64,000 nucleotides of DNA, taken from NCBI GenBank assembly GCA_025060455.1, contig JANXBY010000019.1:1-64000 (forward strand), in the 5' to 3' direction. Each line of letters starts with the position of its first letter. The first letter of the stretch is position 1. This document shows, in pieces, positions 34,235 to 43,629 of the stretch. Position numbers and translations under genes: made by a program. The DNA comes from Armatimonadota bacterium (GTDB lineage Bacteria; Sysuimicrobiota; Sysuimicrobiia; Sysuimicrobiales; Sysuimicrobiaceae). Under the pieces are notes generated by a model. The model was not told where the DNA came from, searched no databases, and saw nothing but the letters and a program-made list of their open reading frames with translations.

Positions 34235-35683
34235 TCAGCCCCCCAGCAGCCCCAGCCGCTCCCGCAGGAGCCGCTGGACCAGGGCAGGGTTGGCCCGGCC
34301 CTGCGTCCGGCGCATCACCTGCCCCACCAGGAAGGCCACCGCTTTCTCCTTGCCGGCCAGTACGTCCCGCACCGGCCCGGGGTTGTCCTGGATCACGGCC
34401 TCTACCGTCTCCCGCAGGGCGGCCTCGTCCGAGATCTGCACCAGGCCCTGCCGGTCGACGATGCTGCGGGGGCTATCACCCGTCTGCAGCATCTCCGCGA
34501 TCACGTCCTTGGCGATCCGCCCGCTGATGGTGCCGTCCTCCACCAACCGCACCAGCTCCGCCAGCTGCGCGGGGGTGATGCGGAGCTGCTCGATCTCGAG
34601 GTTGTGCTCGTTCAGGTAGGCGCTCACCTCGCCCAGCATCCAGTTGGCGATGGCCTTGGGGCTAGGGTGGGCCGCCACCGCGGCCTCGAAGAAGTCCGCG
34701 GTGGCCCGGGTCTGCACCAGCAGCTCCGCGTCGTACCGGCCCAACGCGTACTGCGCCATGATCCGGTCCCGCCGGGCGTCCGGGAGCTCCGGCACGCCCC
34801 GGCGCACCTCCTCCAACCACTCCGGGGTGACCTCCACGGGGACCAAGTCCGGCTCGGGGAAGTACCGGTAGTCCTCCGCCTCCTCCTTGGACCGGGAGGC
34901 GAAGGTGACGCCGCGCCGCTCGTCCCAGTGCCGGGTCTCCTGCACCACCGCCTCCCCCCGCTCCAACAGCTCCCGCTGCCGGGCCACCTCGTAGGCCAGA
35001 GCCCGCTCCACGGACCGGATGGAGTTCATGTTCTTTACCTCGGTGCGCACCCCCAAGGGCTCGCCCGGCCGGCGGAGGGAGACGTTGGCGTCGCACCGCA
35101 AAGTACCCTCCTCCATCCGGCCGGTGCTAACCTCCGCGTACTGGAGCACCTGCCGCAGCTTCAGCAGGAACGCCCGCGCCTCCTGGGGGGAGCGCAGGTC
35201 CGGATAGGTGACGATCTCCATGAGGGGGACCCCGGAGCGGTTGTAGTCCACCCAGCTCACGTTGCCCTCCTCCGGGTGCACCAGCTTTCCTGTGTCCTCC
35301 TCCAGGTGCACCCGGCGGATGCCCACCCGCCGCCGCTGCCCGTCCACCTCGATCTCCAGGTACCCGTCCGTGGCCAGGGGCGGATGCTCCAGGTATTGGT
35401 ACTGGGAAATCTGGTAGTTCTTCGGTAGGTCGGGGTAGTAGTAGTTCTTCCGGTGGAACTGGGAGGTGGGGTGCACGGTGCAGTGGAGCACCAGGGCCGC
35501 CCGCAGGCCCAGCTCCACCGCGCGGCGGTTGATGACCGGTAGAGCGCCCGGCAGGCCCAGGCAGACGGGGCACGTCTGGGTGTTGGGCGGTGCGCCGAAC
35601 CGCGTGCTGCACCCGCAGAACATCTTGGACTGCGTGAGCAGCTGCACGTGGATTTCCAACCCGATGACCGTCTCGTAGTCCAT
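34235..35683 (-). CDS. gatB: Asp-tRNA(Asn)/Glu-tRNA(Gln) amidotransferase subunit B
   Basis: The tRNA-binding and kinase subunit of the GatCAB complex, 482 residues. It opens [20 protein letters not shown] and continues [19 protein letters not shown], then [20 protein letters not shown] and [16 protein letters not shown], all GatB hallmarks. The C-terminal GatB/YqeY tail domain ends with QAL-type helices ([20 protein letters not shown]). It lies 3 bp downstream of gatA. Its presence means Gln-tRNA and/or Asn-tRNA is made indirectly. Confidence 0.97.
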   Translation of the reverse strand: MDYETVIGLEIHVQLLTQSKMFCGCSTRFGAPPNTQTCPVCLGLPGALPVINRRAVELGLRAALVLHCTVHPTSQFHRKNYYYPDLPKNYQISQYQYLEHPPLATDGYLEIEVDGQRRRVGIRRVHLEEDTGKLVHPEEGNVSWVDYNRSGVPLMEIVTYPDLRSPQEARAFLLKLRQVLQYAEVSTGRMEEGTLRCDANVSLRRPGEPLGVRTEVKNMNSIRSVERALAYEVARQRELLERGEAVVQETRHWDERRGVTFASRSKEEAEDYRYFPEPDLVPVEVTPEWLEEVRRGVPELPDARRDRIMAQYALGRYDAELLVQTRATADFFEAAVAAHPSPKAIANWMLGEVSAYLNEHNLEIEQLRITPAQLAELVRLVEDGTISGRIAKDVIAEMLQTGDSPRSIVDRQGLVQISDEAALRETVEAVIQDNPGPVRDVLAGKEKAVAFLVGQVMRRTQGRANPALVQRLLRERLGLLGG

Positions 35684-35686
35684 CCG

Positions 35687-37153
35687 TCACCCCCGGAACA
35701 GGGGGCACCGGTGGCGGTGCCAGTCGGTGGCCTGCTCGTAGGCGTACGCCACCCGCAGTACCGTGACCTCGTCGAAGGGGCGGCCCACCACCTGCAGCCC
35801 CACGGGCAGCCCGTCCACAAACCCGCACGGCACCGAGATCCCGGGCAGCCCCGCGAGGTTCACGGGGATGGTGTACACGTCCGCCAGGTACATCTGCAGC
35901 GGGTCTGTGGTCCGCTCGCCGAGCCGGAAGCCCGCCACGGGGGAGGTCGGGGTGGCCAGCACGTCCACCTTCTCGAAGCACCGGTCGAAGTCGCGCCGGA
36001 CCAGGGTCCGCACCTGCTGGGCCTTCTTGTAGAACCCCTCGTAGTAGCCCGCGGACAGGGCGAAGGTACCCAGCATGATGCGGCGCTTCACCTCCGGGCC
36101 GAAGCCCTCCGCCCGCGTGCGGGCGTACAGGGTGTACAGGTCCCGGGCCCTCGGGCTCCGGTACCCGTACGCCACACCGTCGTACCGGGCCAAGTTGCTG
36201 CTGGCCTCCGCGCACGCGATGAGGTAGTACGTGGGCAGGGCGTACTCGAGGGTGGGCAGGGTCACCTCCTCCACCACCGCCCCCAGCCCCTCCAGCACCC
36301 GCACCGCGTCCAGCACCGCGTGCCGCACCTCCGGCTGAAGTCCTTCGCCGAAGAACTCCGTGGGCACACCCACCCGAAGCCCCCGTACCCCCGCTTCCAG
36401 GGAGGCGGCAAAGTTGGGCACCGGTACCTCCACGGAGGTGGAGTCGCGAGGGTCACGGCCGCTGATGGCCTGCAGCACCAAAGCGCAGTCCCGCACGTCC
36501 AGGGCGAGGGGGCCGATCTGGTCCAGGGAGGAGGCAAACGCCACCAGGCCGTAGCGGGACACCCTACCGTACGTGGGCTTCAGCCCCACCACCCCACACA
36601 GGCACGCGGGCTGCCGGATGGAGCCGCCGGTGTCGGACCCCAGGGCCGCCAGCGCCTCGCCCGCGGCCACCGCGGCCGCAGACCCACCACTGCTGCCGCC
36701 CGGAACGTGGTCCAGCCTCCACGGGTTGCGGGTGGGGAAGAACCCGGAGTTCTCCGTGGACGACCCCATAGCGAACTCGTCCAGGTTGGTCTTCCCCAGC
36801 ACCACCGCCCCCGCCTCCCTCAGCCGCTCCACCGCGGTGGCGTCGTACGGGGGCACGAAGGACTCCAGGATGCGGGACCCGCAGGTGGTGCGCACCCCCC
36901 GCGTGCAAAGGTTGTCCTTCACGGCCACGGGCATTCCCGCCAACGGTGGAAGCGGCTCCTTCCGGGCCAGGCGGTCGTCCAGCGCCCGCGCCTGCTCCCG
37001 GGCCTGGTCCGCGGTGACGGTGAGGTAGGCCCGCACCTGTCCGTCGAAGGCCTCGATGGCATCCAGGTACGCCTCCACCAGCTCCCGCACGGAAAGATCC
37101 TTGCCCAGTCGGGCACGGAGCTCGTGGTACGGCCGTCCGACGAGCTCCCTCAC
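35687..37153 (-). CDS. gatA: Asp-tRNA(Asn)/Glu-tRNA(Gln) amidotransferase subunit A
   Basis: The amidase subunit, 488 residues, which frees ammonia from glutamine for GatB. The amidase signature is complete: GMPVAVKDN with the catalytic Lys, [14 protein letters not shown] with the cis-Ser, and [11 protein letters not shown] with the nucleophilic Ser. GTG 37153 overlaps the gatC stop (GTGA), so the longer in-frame extension upstream is not used. Confidence 0.97.
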   Translation of the reverse strand: MRELVGRPYHELRARLGKDLSVRELVEAYLDAIEAFDGQVRAYLTVTADQAREQARALDDRLARKEPLPPLAGMPVAVKDNLCTRGVRTTCGSRILESFVPPYDATAVERLREAGAVVLGKTNLDEFAMGSSTENSGFFPTRNPWRLDHVPGGSSGGSAAAVAAGEALAALGSDTGGSIRQPACLCGVVGLKPTYGRVSRYGLVAFASSLDQIGPLALDVRDCALVLQAISGRDPRDSTSVEVPVPNFAASLEAGVRGLRVGVPTEFFGEGLQPEVRHAVLDAVRVLEGLGAVVEEVTLPTLEYALPTYYLIACAEASSNLARYDGVAYGYRSPRARDLYTLYARTRAEGFGPEVKRRIMLGTFALSAGYYEGFYKKAQQVRTLVRRDFDRCFEKVDVLATPTSPVAGFRLGERTTDPLQMYLADVYTIPVNLAGLPGISVPCGFVDGLPVGLQVVGRPFDEVTVLRVAYAYEQATDWHRHRCPLFRG

Positions 37154-37446
37154 TCCTCCGCCTCCAACACCCTGGGCACCACCACGAACCCCTCGTGAGC
37201 CTGAGGGGCCATGGCCACCACCTCCTCCACGGGCAAGGAGGGGGTGACCTCGTCGTCCCGGAACACGTTGGCCACCCGGATGGCGTGGGAGGTGGGCTCT
37301 ACCCCCTCCGTGGCCAACCGATCCAGGCGCGCGAAGTACTCCAGGATGCTCGACAGCTGCCACGCGAAGGTGGCCCGCTCCTCCGCGCTGAGCTCCAGGC
37401 GGCTCAGCCGCGCCACCCGCTCCACCACCTCGGGCGTGATCCGCAT
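37150..37446 (-). CDS. gatC: Asp-tRNA(Asn)/Glu-tRNA(Gln) amidotransferase subunit C
   Basis: A 98-residue clamp that ties GatA to GatB. It begins [20 protein letters not shown] and has the late motif LRDDEV-like [10 protein letters not shown], as in GatC. GGGGAGGAACCG precedes ATG 37446. The order gatC-gatA-gatB with overlapping or touching ends indicates one operon, with the aminotransferase gene as a likely fourth cistron. Confidence 0.94.
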   Translation of the reverse strand: MRITPEVVERVARLSRLELSAEERATFAWQLSSILEYFARLDRLATEGVEPTSHAIRVANVFRDDEVTPSLPVEEVVAMAPQAHEGFVVVPRVLEAEE

Positions 37447-37513
37447 CGGTTCCTCCCCGCAGGCCTCCGGTATGGTAGCATGCCGCGGCGCGCGCCCAGC
37501 AAGGGTGCTGGGA

Positions 37514-37786
37514 TCAGCTGCCCGCCTGGAAGTGCTCCCGTAGGGCGCGCTCCACCTCGGGCACGATGGCGTCCCAAGGCGCGTCCGGCTGTCGGGTGAC
37601 GGTGACGAAGTCGTTGAGCAGGAACACCATCCGCACTCCCGGGATGCGCAGCAGCCGCAGCGCCAGGGGGGAAGCGGCGGCCTGCTCCAGCGAGGTGTAC
37701 GTCTCGCTGCGACCCTCCGTCACCCGCCGGTCCAGGGTGAACTTGAGGGCGTGGACGTTCGGGGTGGGCTGGACCTCGATGCGCAC
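37514..37786 (-). CDS. Nfu/NifU N-terminal domain protein
   Basis: A 90-residue protein matching the Nfu_N domain: MRIEVQPTPNVHALKFTLDR at the start (TPNP/N..ALKF is the family opening), SPLALRLLRIPGVRMVFLLN and FVTVTR. In larger proteins this domain precedes the Fe-S scaffold domain with CxxC; here there is no Cys at all, so it cannot carry a cluster alone. It might act as an adaptor in Fe-S delivery. GTG 37786 is 14 bp after the rpoN stop, so it is probably the last gene of that operon. Confidence 0.8.
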   Translation of the reverse strand: MRIEVQPTPNVHALKFTLDRRVTEGRSETYTSLEQAAASPLALRLLRIPGVRMVFLLNDFVTVTRQPDAPWDAIVPEVERALREHFQAGS

Positions 37787-37800
37787 CGCCGACCTCGCCG

Positions 37801-39252
37801 CTAGGCCAAGCCCCGGAGGGCTGACCGACCGCCCTCTGCCAGGTCGCGGCGCAGCCGGCGTACGGAGGAGGGTGGGATCCCCACTTCCTCCCGGTACTTG
37901 GCTGCGGTCCGGCGTGCGATGGGCATCCCCTCCCGCCGGAGCCGGAGGGCGATCTCACGGTCCGTAAGGGGGGATTGGGGATCCTCCTCCTGCACCAGCT
38001 GCCGGATACGCTCCTTGACCGGCAGGGAAGCGTCGAAGAACACCTCGCAGGACACCACCCGGCCGTTGGGCAGCAGCACGTACTTCCCATCCAGAGCGCG
38101 GCTCACGGTGGACTCGCTGACCCCCACCCGGGCCGCCACCGTGGCCATGGTAAGGGGTTTCAGGTGCCGGGGCCCCAACTCCAGGAACTCCCGCTGCACC
38201 TCCACGATAGCCTCTAGGATGGCCTTCAGGGTCCAGTTGCGGCGTTTAACGGTCTCGATGAAGAGTTTCGCGCGCGTCACGTACTCGTGGATGTGCCGCG
38301 CTGCGTTGGGCGCGAACTCGTGCGGGTGACGGCGCGCCCGCAGGTACAGGTCCCGGTACAGCTCGTTCACCCGCAGGCCCATGGTGGGGGACCCCATGAC
38401 CTCCACCGCGAACCCGCGTGGCGTGCGCACGATGGCCGCGTCCGGGCGCGGCACCTCCTGCGGTTTCAGCCGGCCGCCCCCGACCCGCTCCGCCTCGTAC
38501 CGGTCCGCGGGGTAGGGGTACAGGTGGCGTCGGATGTAGTCGTGCACCTCCCGCACCTCCTGCGGTGAGGTGCCCAGCCGCTGCCCGATCTTCGCGTACT
38601 GGCCCCGGGCCAGTTCCTCCAGCAGCCCCTGTTGGACCAGCTGGCGGGCCAGAAGGTTGTGGGGGCGAGGCTCTAGGGCCTGGAGCTGCAGCAACAAGCA
38701 CTCCTCCACGGTGCGGGCGGCTACCCCCACCGGTTCGAAACCCTGCACCACGCTCAACACCTCCTCCGCCACCCGCAAGGACAGCCGGAAGCGGTTGGCG
38801 GCCTCCTGGAGGTCGCAGGTCAGGTAGCCCCGGTGGTCCACGCAGCCCACCAGGTACTCCGCCAGCTGGCGGCGCCGTCCCTTGAGATCCTGAGCCGCCA
38901 CCTGCAGCATCAGGAACTCGTGCAACGACATCTCCGCGGCCAGCTGGGAGGTGGGGTCGAAGTCCTCGTCGGGGTTGGACCGCGGGGCCGGCAGGGAGTC
39001 GTCCACCAGGGGTTCTCCCGGCACGTGGCCGCAGTTCGCGCACACGCCGGCGGTGACCTCCGCCCCGCACCGAGCGCAGAAGACCTCCTCCCGCTCCAGG
39101 GCAGGGTTGCTGTGCAGCTCTTCCTCGATGCGCGCCTCCAGCTGAGGCAGTGGGAGTACCAAGACGGCACTCACCGCCATGAGCTTGGGGACCATCCGCT
39201 GCTGGGGCAGCGGGCTGACCTCGAGGCCAGGACGGATCTCCAACGTGCTCAC
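37801..39252 (-). CDS. rpoN: RNA polymerase sigma-54 factor with an inserted zinc ribbon
   Basis: Sigma-54 directs RNA polymerase to -24/-12 promoters and needs an AAA+ activator. The 483-residue protein has region I (residues about 15-52, ending [11 protein letters not shown]), the core-binding domain, an HTH with [20 protein letters not shown], and the RpoN box written [10 protein letters not shown] instead of ARRTVAKYRE. Unusual is a CxxC-x8-CxxC zinc-ribbon motif (Cys 59, 62, 71, 74) between region I and the core-binding domain. GTG 39252 overlaps the stop of the NtrC-type gene (GTGA), so factor and activator are translationally coupled. Confidence 0.93.
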   Translation of the reverse strand: MSTLEIRPGLEVSPLPQQRMVPKLMAVSAVLVLPLPQLEARIEEELHSNPALEREEVFCARCGAEVTAGVCANCGHVPGEPLVDDSLPAPRSNPDEDFDPTSQLAAEMSLHEFLMLQVAAQDLKGRRRQLAEYLVGCVDHRGYLTCDLQEAANRFRLSLRVAEEVLSVVQGFEPVGVAARTVEECLLLQLQALEPRPHNLLARQLVQQGLLEELARGQYAKIGQRLGTSPQEVREVHDYIRRHLYPYPADRYEAERVGGGRLKPQEVPRPDAAIVRTPRGFAVEVMGSPTMGLRVNELYRDLYLRARRHPHEFAPNAARHIHEYVTRAKLFIETVKRRNWTLKAILEAIVEVQREFLELGPRHLKPLTMATVAARVGVSESTVSRALDGKYVLLPNGRVVSCEVFFDASLPVKERIRQLVQEEDPQSPLTDREIALRLRREGMPIARRTAAKYREEVGIPPSSVRRLRRDLAEGGRSALRGLA

Positions 39253-40625
39253 CGTCCGCCGGAGCGGCCTGCCGCGGGCAGCTGAACCCCGTGCTGGTCC
39301 AAGCGCCGGCGCAGCTGCGCGGGGCTCAACCCGAGGATGCGGGCCGCCTCCTCCAGGTTCCAGTCGGTGCGCTGCAACACGTGCACCATGTGCTGCCGCT
39401 CCACCTCCGCCAGGGTGGGCAGCCGCTCCTCCGCGGGCTCGGGCCCTGTGCCGCCCAGCCACAGGTCCTCCGCCCAAATCTCCGGAGTCCGGCACAGGAT
39501 CACCGCCCGCTCCACCGCGAACTCCAGCTCCCGGACGTTCCCGGGCCACGGGTACCGGCGCATCTTACGCATGGCCTGCGGGGTGAACCCGGTCACCGGC
39601 TTCCCGTACTTCGTCCGGTACTTATCCAGGAAGTGCTGGGCCAGCAGCGGGATGTCCTCCGGCCGCTCCCGCAGGGGCGGCAGCTCGATGGGCACCACGC
39701 TCAGGCGGTAGAATAGGTCTTCCCGGAACCGTCCGTCCCGCACCATCTGGCGCAGGTCCTTGTTGGTGGCCGCGATCACCCGCACATCCACCCGGACGGG
39801 CTTGTTGCTCCCCACCCGCTCGAAGGTGCGCTCCTGGAGCACCCGGAGGAGCTTCACCTGCATGGCGGGGCTCATGTCCCCCACCTCGTCCAGGAAGATG
39901 GTCCCTCCGTCCGCGGCTTCGAACTTCCCGATGCGGCTGACGGTGGCGCTGGTGAACGCCCCCTTCTCGTGGCCGAACAACTCCGTCTCCAGGAGGGTCT
40001 CGGGGATGGCCCCGCAGTTGATGGCCACGAAGGGGCCCTCAGCCCTCCGGCTCTGGTCGTGGATGGACCGCGCCAGGATCTCCTTGCCCGTCCCCGTCTC
40101 GCCGTAGATGAGCACGGTGGCGTCCGTGGGCGCCACCGCGGCCGCCACCCGCAGGATCTCCTGCATCTTCGGGGAGCTGCCCACGATGCCGTCGAACTTG
40201 AAGCGCGCCCGCAGCTCCTCGTGCAGCTTCCGGTTCTCCTCCCGCAGCTGCTCGTGCTCCAGGGCCCGCCGGACCTTCAGCAGCAGCTCGTCTTTTTTGA
40301 ACGGCTTGGAGATGTAGTCGAACGCACCCTGCCGCATGGCCTCCACGGCCATCTCCAGGGTGGCGTACCCGGTGACGATCATCACCACCGCGCCCGGATC
40401 CTCCCGGCGGATCTCCCGCAGGACTTCCATTCCGTCCTTCTCGGGGATCCGCACGTCCAGCAAGACCAGGTCGAACTCCCCGGAGCTGGCCCGGCGCAGG
40501 GCGGTGGTTCCGTCCGCGGCGGTCTCCACTTCGAAGCCCTCCTGTCGGAGGATCTGACTCATCAGGTTCCGGACGTTCTCCTCGTCGTCCACCACGAGGA
40601 CTCTACGCCTCACCACCTCGGTCAC
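39249..40625 (-). CDS. NtrC-family sigma-54-dependent response regulator (GAFTSA variant)
   Basis: A 458-residue activator. The receiver domain (1-120) has the acidic pair DDE near 13 and phospho-acceptor Asp57 ([11 protein letters not shown]). The AAA+ domain has Walker A GETGTGKE (175-182), [12 protein letters not shown] as Walker B and an R-finger region. The loop that touches sigma-54 reads GAFTSA (222-227) rather than GAFTGA. A Fis-type HTH ends the protein ([20 protein letters not shown]). It overlaps rpoN by 4 bp. No partner histidine kinase is in the window. Nitrogen control is a guess from context. Confidence 0.94.
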   Translation of the reverse strand: MTEVVRRRVLVVDDEENVRNLMSQILRQEGFEVETAADGTTALRRASSGEFDLVLLDVRIPEKDGMEVLREIRREDPGAVVMIVTGYATLEMAVEAMRQGAFDYISKPFKKDELLLKVRRALEHEQLREENRKLHEELRARFKFDGIVGSSPKMQEILRVAAAVAPTDATVLIYGETGTGKEILARSIHDQSRRAEGPFVAINCGAIPETLLETELFGHEKGAFTSATVSRIGKFEAADGGTIFLDEVGDMSPAMQVKLLRVLQERTFERVGSNKPVRVDVRVIAATNKDLRQMVRDGRFREDLFYRLSVVPIELPPLRERPEDIPLLAQHFLDKYRTKYGKPVTGFTPQAMRKMRRYPWPGNVRELEFAVERAVILCRTPEIWAEDLWLGGTGPEPAEERLPTLAEVERQHMVHVLQRTDWNLEEAARILGLSPAQLRRRLDQHGVQLPAAGRSGGR

Positions 40626-40725
40626 CGTCCCGGCCTTGGCTTGCCTCCGTTCTATGTTTCGGCCTGGCTCGACGAACTCCTGTGCGCGCCGGATCCATCC
40701 CCTTGGATGCGAACGCGTGTACGGG

Positions 40726-41625
40726 TCAGTGGAGCCGCGCCGCCTCCCCCACCGTGGGCATCTCCGTCACCCAGCTGGCCACACGGGCGAACTGCAGCAG
40801 GGCGTGCAGGTAGGTGCGCAGCAACAGGAGCACCCGCTCGGGACTCGCCACGGAGTCCGCGGTCACCAGGTTCCACCGGGTCTCCACCACCGCGCCCAGC
40901 CACAGGGCGTGCTCCGTGGTGACCAGTCCCAGGTCCGCCAGGGGCAGGAACACCTGCCACCGGCGCGGTGGCCGCTCCACCTCGTAGGTGGTCAACATGG
41001 CCTTGGCGATCCCGGTGGCCGCGCCCGCCCCGTTGCTGAACCAGCCCACCACCTGGTTCACCCGTTCGGCGTCCTTCGCGGTCTCCTCCACGTCCCGCGT
41101 GGCCACCTCGATCACCGCCACGGAGGCCAGCAGCCGCCCCAGCCGCCAGCCGACCCGCAAGGGATCCAGCATGCGCAGGGGCTGGCCGGGCCAAGGGCGG
41201 AACTCCGGGATTCCCTCCCCCAGCCGGCGCGCCTGCTGGAGCACCTCCCGCGCCTCCTCCAGCAGCTTGTCCCGGCCGGCCTCGATCTTCAGCTGGCTGT
41301 CGCGCAGGAAGCGGGCGTGGGCGTCCCGGTCGTTCTCCACCAGCAGCTGGCCCCACCCCAGCATCTCGTACACCACCGGCAGCACGTGCTGGTTCAGCAC
41401 AGACGGGAGGAGGATCCCCTGAGCGGGCCCCAGGGGATTGTCCTCGGCCAGGCGCTCCAGAAAGGAGCTCACCTCCTCCTCCGGCGTCTCCGGCGGGAAC
41501 ACCAATCCCAGCTCGATGTCGGTGTCCGGATAGGTGGCGCCGCTGGGGTACCGCCCGTACAGGTACACCGCGCACACCTCCCGCGTGCGGGAGAAGTACG
41601 CGCGCAGCTCCTCCAACGCCCCCAT
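40726..41625 (-). CDS. Nucleotidyltransferase-like protein with helical C-terminal domain, function unknown
   Basis: A 299-residue protein. Residues about 18-42 read [22 protein letters not shown], a Pol-beta-type nucleotidyltransferase strand and DxD (DTD) after a G-x-x-S-G turn, so it resembles MNT enzymes. The remaining 230 residues are mostly helical with no motif I recognise; a helical C-terminal half behind an MNT domain recalls fused MNT-HEPN or substrate-binding domains. It precedes the NtrC-type gene by 100 bp on the same strand and is divergent from a LysR gene, with a shared operator candidate between them. Confidence 0.7.
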   Translation of the reverse strand: MGALEELRAYFSRTREVCAVYLYGRYPSGATYPDTDIELGLVFPPETPEEEVSSFLERLAEDNPLGPAQGILLPSVLNQHVLPVVYEMLGWGQLLVENDRDAHARFLRDSQLKIEAGRDKLLEEAREVLQQARRLGEGIPEFRPWPGQPLRMLDPLRVGWRLGRLLASVAVIEVATRDVEETAKDAERVNQVVGWFSNGAGAATGIAKAMLTTYEVERPPRRWQVFLPLADLGLVTTEHALWLGAVVETRWNLVTADSVASPERVLLLLRTYLHALLQFARVASWVTEMPTVGEAARLH

Positions 41626-41674
41626 CTCGCCCCTATGCTACTGCCCGTCTGGGGCGGCCGGAAGGCGGACCATT

Positions 41675-41693
41675 CCATAGAGGAAATCTATGG
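41675..41693. promoter_or_regulatory. LysR-type operator (T-N11-A inverted repeat)
   Basis: A perfect inverted repeat, CCATAGA - GGAAA - TCTATGG. Its core ATAG-N7-CTAT has the T-N11-A form bound by LysR-type regulators. It lies 22 bp upstream of the lysR start (41716) and 49 bp upstream of the divergent nucleotidyltransferase-like gene (41625), the usual position for autoregulation plus control of a divergent target. Confidence 0.75.
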
Positions 41694-41715
41694 CACGTGT
41701 CGAAACCCTGGCGGT

Positions 41716-42651
41716 GTGGAGCTGCAGAACCTCGAGGCGTTCCTCCAGGTGGCGCGGGAGCGGAGCTTCACCCGCGCGGCGGCGGCCCTGTTCCTGACCC
41801 AGCCCTCCGTCACCGCCCGCATTCAGGCGCTGGAGCAGGAGATCGGGCGGCCTCTGTTCGAGCGCCGGGGCCGCACCGTGCGGCTCACCGAGGCGGGCGA
41901 GGCGTTCCTGCCCTACGCCCAGCGGGCCCTGGAACTGATCCAGGAGGGCGCCACCGCGGCCCGTGAGACGGAAGGCAAGGGGACGGTGCTGGTGGGCGCC
42001 ACGGTGTCCGCGGCCACGGCCATCCTGCCCGACCTCCTGGAGGCCTTCCGGCGCGACCGGCCAGGAGCCAGGGTGGTGGTGCGCTACGGCCACTCCAACG
42101 AGGTAATGGAGATGCTGCGGGACGGGCTTGCGGACGTGGGCTTCGTGGTCCGCCCTCTCCACGAGCCCCTCATCACCGTGGAGCCCTTGGTGGCGGACGA
42201 CATCGTGCTCCTCACGCCTCCTCGACACCCCCTGGGCAGCCGCCGGCGCCTGACGCCGAAGGACCTGGTAGGACACACCCTCATCTCCATGCAGTGGGGC
42301 GAGGGGTTCGAGGAGTTCGAACGGTGGATGCAGGAGGAGCTCGGGCTGAGATCCGCCATCGAGGTGGACGGGATCCCGCTGGGCGTCATCCTCATCTCCC
42401 GGGGGATGGGCGTGGGATTCGCCCCGCAGCGGTCGGTGGCGGCGTACGTGCGGGCCGGGATGGTACGGGTGCGGACCGTGCAGGAGCTACCCCACGTGCG
42501 GCGGGAGGTGTTTTTGGCCCTGCGCCGGGCGGCGCGGCTATCCGGCACCGTACAGGCCTTCGTGGACCTCGCGCGACGGCAGTTCCGCTCCTCCCCTGAG
42601 GGGGAACCCACCGTCCGCACCCGGCGCACCCCCTCTGCAACCTCCCGCTAG
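41716..42651 (+). CDS. LysR-family transcriptional regulator
   Basis: A 311-residue DNA-binding regulator. The N-terminal HTH is classic: MELQNLEAFLQVARERSFTR, then ALFLTQPSVTARIQALEQEI and LFERRGRTVRLTEAGE. The effector domain (about 90-290) is a periplasmic-binding-like fold with GATVSAATAILPDLLEAF. GTG 41716 is the start because HTH homology begins there. The tail after residue 290 is Arg/Thr-rich. The operator palindrome is 22 bp upstream. A target could be the divergent 299-residue gene or the arginase/TRAP genes just downstream on the other strand. Confidence 0.93.
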   Translation: MELQNLEAFLQVARERSFTRAAAALFLTQPSVTARIQALEQEIGRPLFERRGRTVRLTEAGEAFLPYAQRALELIQEGATAARETEGKGTVLVGATVSAATAILPDLLEAFRRDRPGARVVVRYGHSNEVMEMLRDGLADVGFVVRPLHEPLITVEPLVADDIVLLTPPRHPLGSRRRLTPKDLVGHTLISMQWGEGFEEFERWMQEELGLRSAIEVDGIPLGVILISRGMGVGFAPQRSVAAYVRAGMVRVRTVQELPHVRREVFLALRRAARLSGTVQAFVDLARRQFRSSPEGEPTVRTRRTPSATSR

Positions 42652-42730
42652 ACCGCCATCCCCAACCATGGCGCCAGCCGTTTCAGCTGTGGGTGGAGCG
42701 GCCGCAAGCCGCGGCCTCGTCCTCAGAAGG

Positions 42731-43629
42731 TCACAAGATCCGCTTTCCCAAAGCCGACGCCACAAGCTCCGTGGCCAGCCGGGCGGTGCGGTTGTGCTGG
42801 TCCAGGATGGGATTGACCTCCACCACGTCCAGGCAGACCAAGCAGCCCCAGTCTGCCACCAGCTCCATGGCCAGGTGTGCCTCCCGGTACGACAGGCCGC
42901 CGGGGCAGGGGGCGGCCACCCCGGGTGCGTGGGCCGGGTCCACCACGTCCAAGTCCAGGCTCACGTGCAGGGGCCTCCTTCCACCGCTGGTCGCCCACTC
43001 CAGGGCACGCAGCATAACTTCCCCGATCCCCTGGCGGTCTACGTCCTTCATGGTGAACACACGCACCCCGCTTGCTTTCAGCAGCTCCCGCTCACCGGGT
43101 TGCAGCTGCCGGGTGCCCACCAGGGCGCACCGCTGCGGCACAAGCTTCGGCCCGAACCCTCCCACCCGCACCAGGACCGGAAGCCCGAGCCCCAGTAGAC
43201 AGGCCAGGACCATGCCGTGCACGTTGCCCGACGCGACGTTTCAGGCGTGTTGAAGTCCCCGTGGGCGTCCAGCCACAGCAGGCCCACCTCGGGATGCTGC
43301 CGCACCACCGCCGCGAAACTGCCCAGGCTGAGGCTGTGGTCTCCGCCCACCACCAACGGGAGGGCACCCTGCCGCAGGGCTGAGCTCGTGGCCCGGTCCA
43401 CCTCCTCACAGACCCGCACGATGGCGTCCGCGTAGCGGGCCCGGGGGTTTCCTTCCTCCAGCTGTTCGGGCACGGAGAAGCTCACGTTGCCCAGGTCGGT
43501 GACCCGACATCCGAGGCTTTCCAGCCCCGCCTGCAGGTGCGTGTACCGCACCGCGCTGGGGCCCATGTCGGTGCCCCTCCGGCCCGCACCCAGGTCCAGG
43601 GGAACGCCCACCAGGGCCACGTGGCTCAC
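42731..43629 (-). pseudogene. rocF: Arginase with a single-base frameshift
   Basis: Arginase splits arginine into ornithine and urea with two Mn ions. All metal motifs are present but in two frames: GGDHS and DAHGDFNTPETS in the first, and NVHGMVLA, SLDLDVVDPAHAPG and HDN-like late motifs in the second. The break is at 43232-43233, where the reading ETS-(P)-SGNVHGM needs one more base (CG where a CNG codon is expected). Everything else is intact, with normal length (about 300 residues) and no further stop. It may be a very recent mutation or a sequencing error. ATG 43629 overlaps the TRAP permease stop (ATGA). Confidence 0.88.

Noticed and set aside
40650-40740. ATCCA...TTGGAT imperfect inverted repeat upstream of the NtrC-type gene
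   Set aside because: Only five to six bases per arm with one mismatch; too weak to call an operator.
42695-42720. GC-rich hairpin downstream of the LysR gene
   Set aside because: The stem GGCCGC/GCGGCC is short and has no U tract on either strand, so I do not call it a terminator.
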